Assembly: GCA_002493635.1 (NCBI GenBank)
Contig: DKZL01000013.1
Location: forward strand, 1 to 5,207
Reading direction: 5' to 3'
DNA: 5,207 nt
Source: Ruminococcaceae bacterium UBA7075
GTDB taxonomy: Bacteria; Bacillota; Clostridia; Oscillospirales; Acutalibacteraceae
The notes under the pieces: generated by a model
The model's input: only the letters and a program-made list of their open reading frames with translations
Database searches by the model: none
Told to the model about the DNA's origin: nothing
Program-made: the position numbers and the translations under genes
Shown here: positions 5,162 to 5,207 of the stretch, in pieces
Layout of the letters: each line of letters starts with the position of its first letter
How positions within the stretch are numbered: the first letter of the stretch is position 1

Positions 5162-5207
5162 TATGTTTAAAATCATATTTTTTCTTAACAGTCCGTAGGG
5201 AACGACC
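5121..5207 (-). other. Short open frame entering from the right edge (doubtful)
   Basis: On the minus strand a frame is open from the right edge for 28 codons and ends with TAA at 5123-5121; its last residues are KTKVHLRVAMVTF. The matching frame in repeat copy 1 also ends with a similar sequence (KVNLRIYVF). It could be the 3' end of a gene, but the length is small and it falls in repeated DNA, so it may be non-coding. Confidence 0.2.

Overview
The window looks like gut Bacillota (Clostridia), most likely a starch-degrading Ruminococcus close to R. bromii. The evidence is a secreted type I pullulanase that carries a dockerin, MucBP-like repeats and starch-binding modules. This is the component style of the R. 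bromii 'amylosome'. Genes use Gram-positive AGGAG ribosome binding sites and intergenic DNA is very AT-rich. The species call is inference from protein architecture; there is no rRNA or other marker here.

Layout. Positions 1-3604 (minus strand) hold one large gene that runs off the left edge: 1201 codons are visible. In order it encodes a signal peptide, CBM48, GH13 pullulanase catalytic domain with C-terminal beta-sandwich, two MucBP-like repeats, a CBM25/26-like module, a third MucBP-like repeat, a Thr/Pro linker, a type I dockerin, a second Thr/Pro linker and a CBM26-like module cut by the edge. Positions 3605-3905 are an AT-rich divergent intergenic region. Positions 3906-4908 (plus strand) are a compact two-gene operon: a PadR-family repressor followed by an overlapping DUF2812 membrane protein gene. 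Its promoter matches the sigma-70 consensus perfectly and is laced with two copies of one inverted repeat. Positions 4909-5207 carry no convincing gene. They hold a strong symmetric terminator flanked by two diverged copies of a roughly 60-nt direct repeat.

How the parts work together. The pullulanase would be exported, docked through its dockerin onto a cohesin scaffold, held on starch by its binding modules, and would remove alpha-1,6 branches so that partner amylases can proceed. The PadR/DUF2812 pair looks like a separate, self-repressed stress-sensing or envelope module. Nothing in the sequence ties it to starch use except divergent orientation. The observations most worth a second look are the twin operators (the second also forms a leader hairpin), the dockerin placed internally with a degenerate second calcium loop, and the repeat pair around the terminator.
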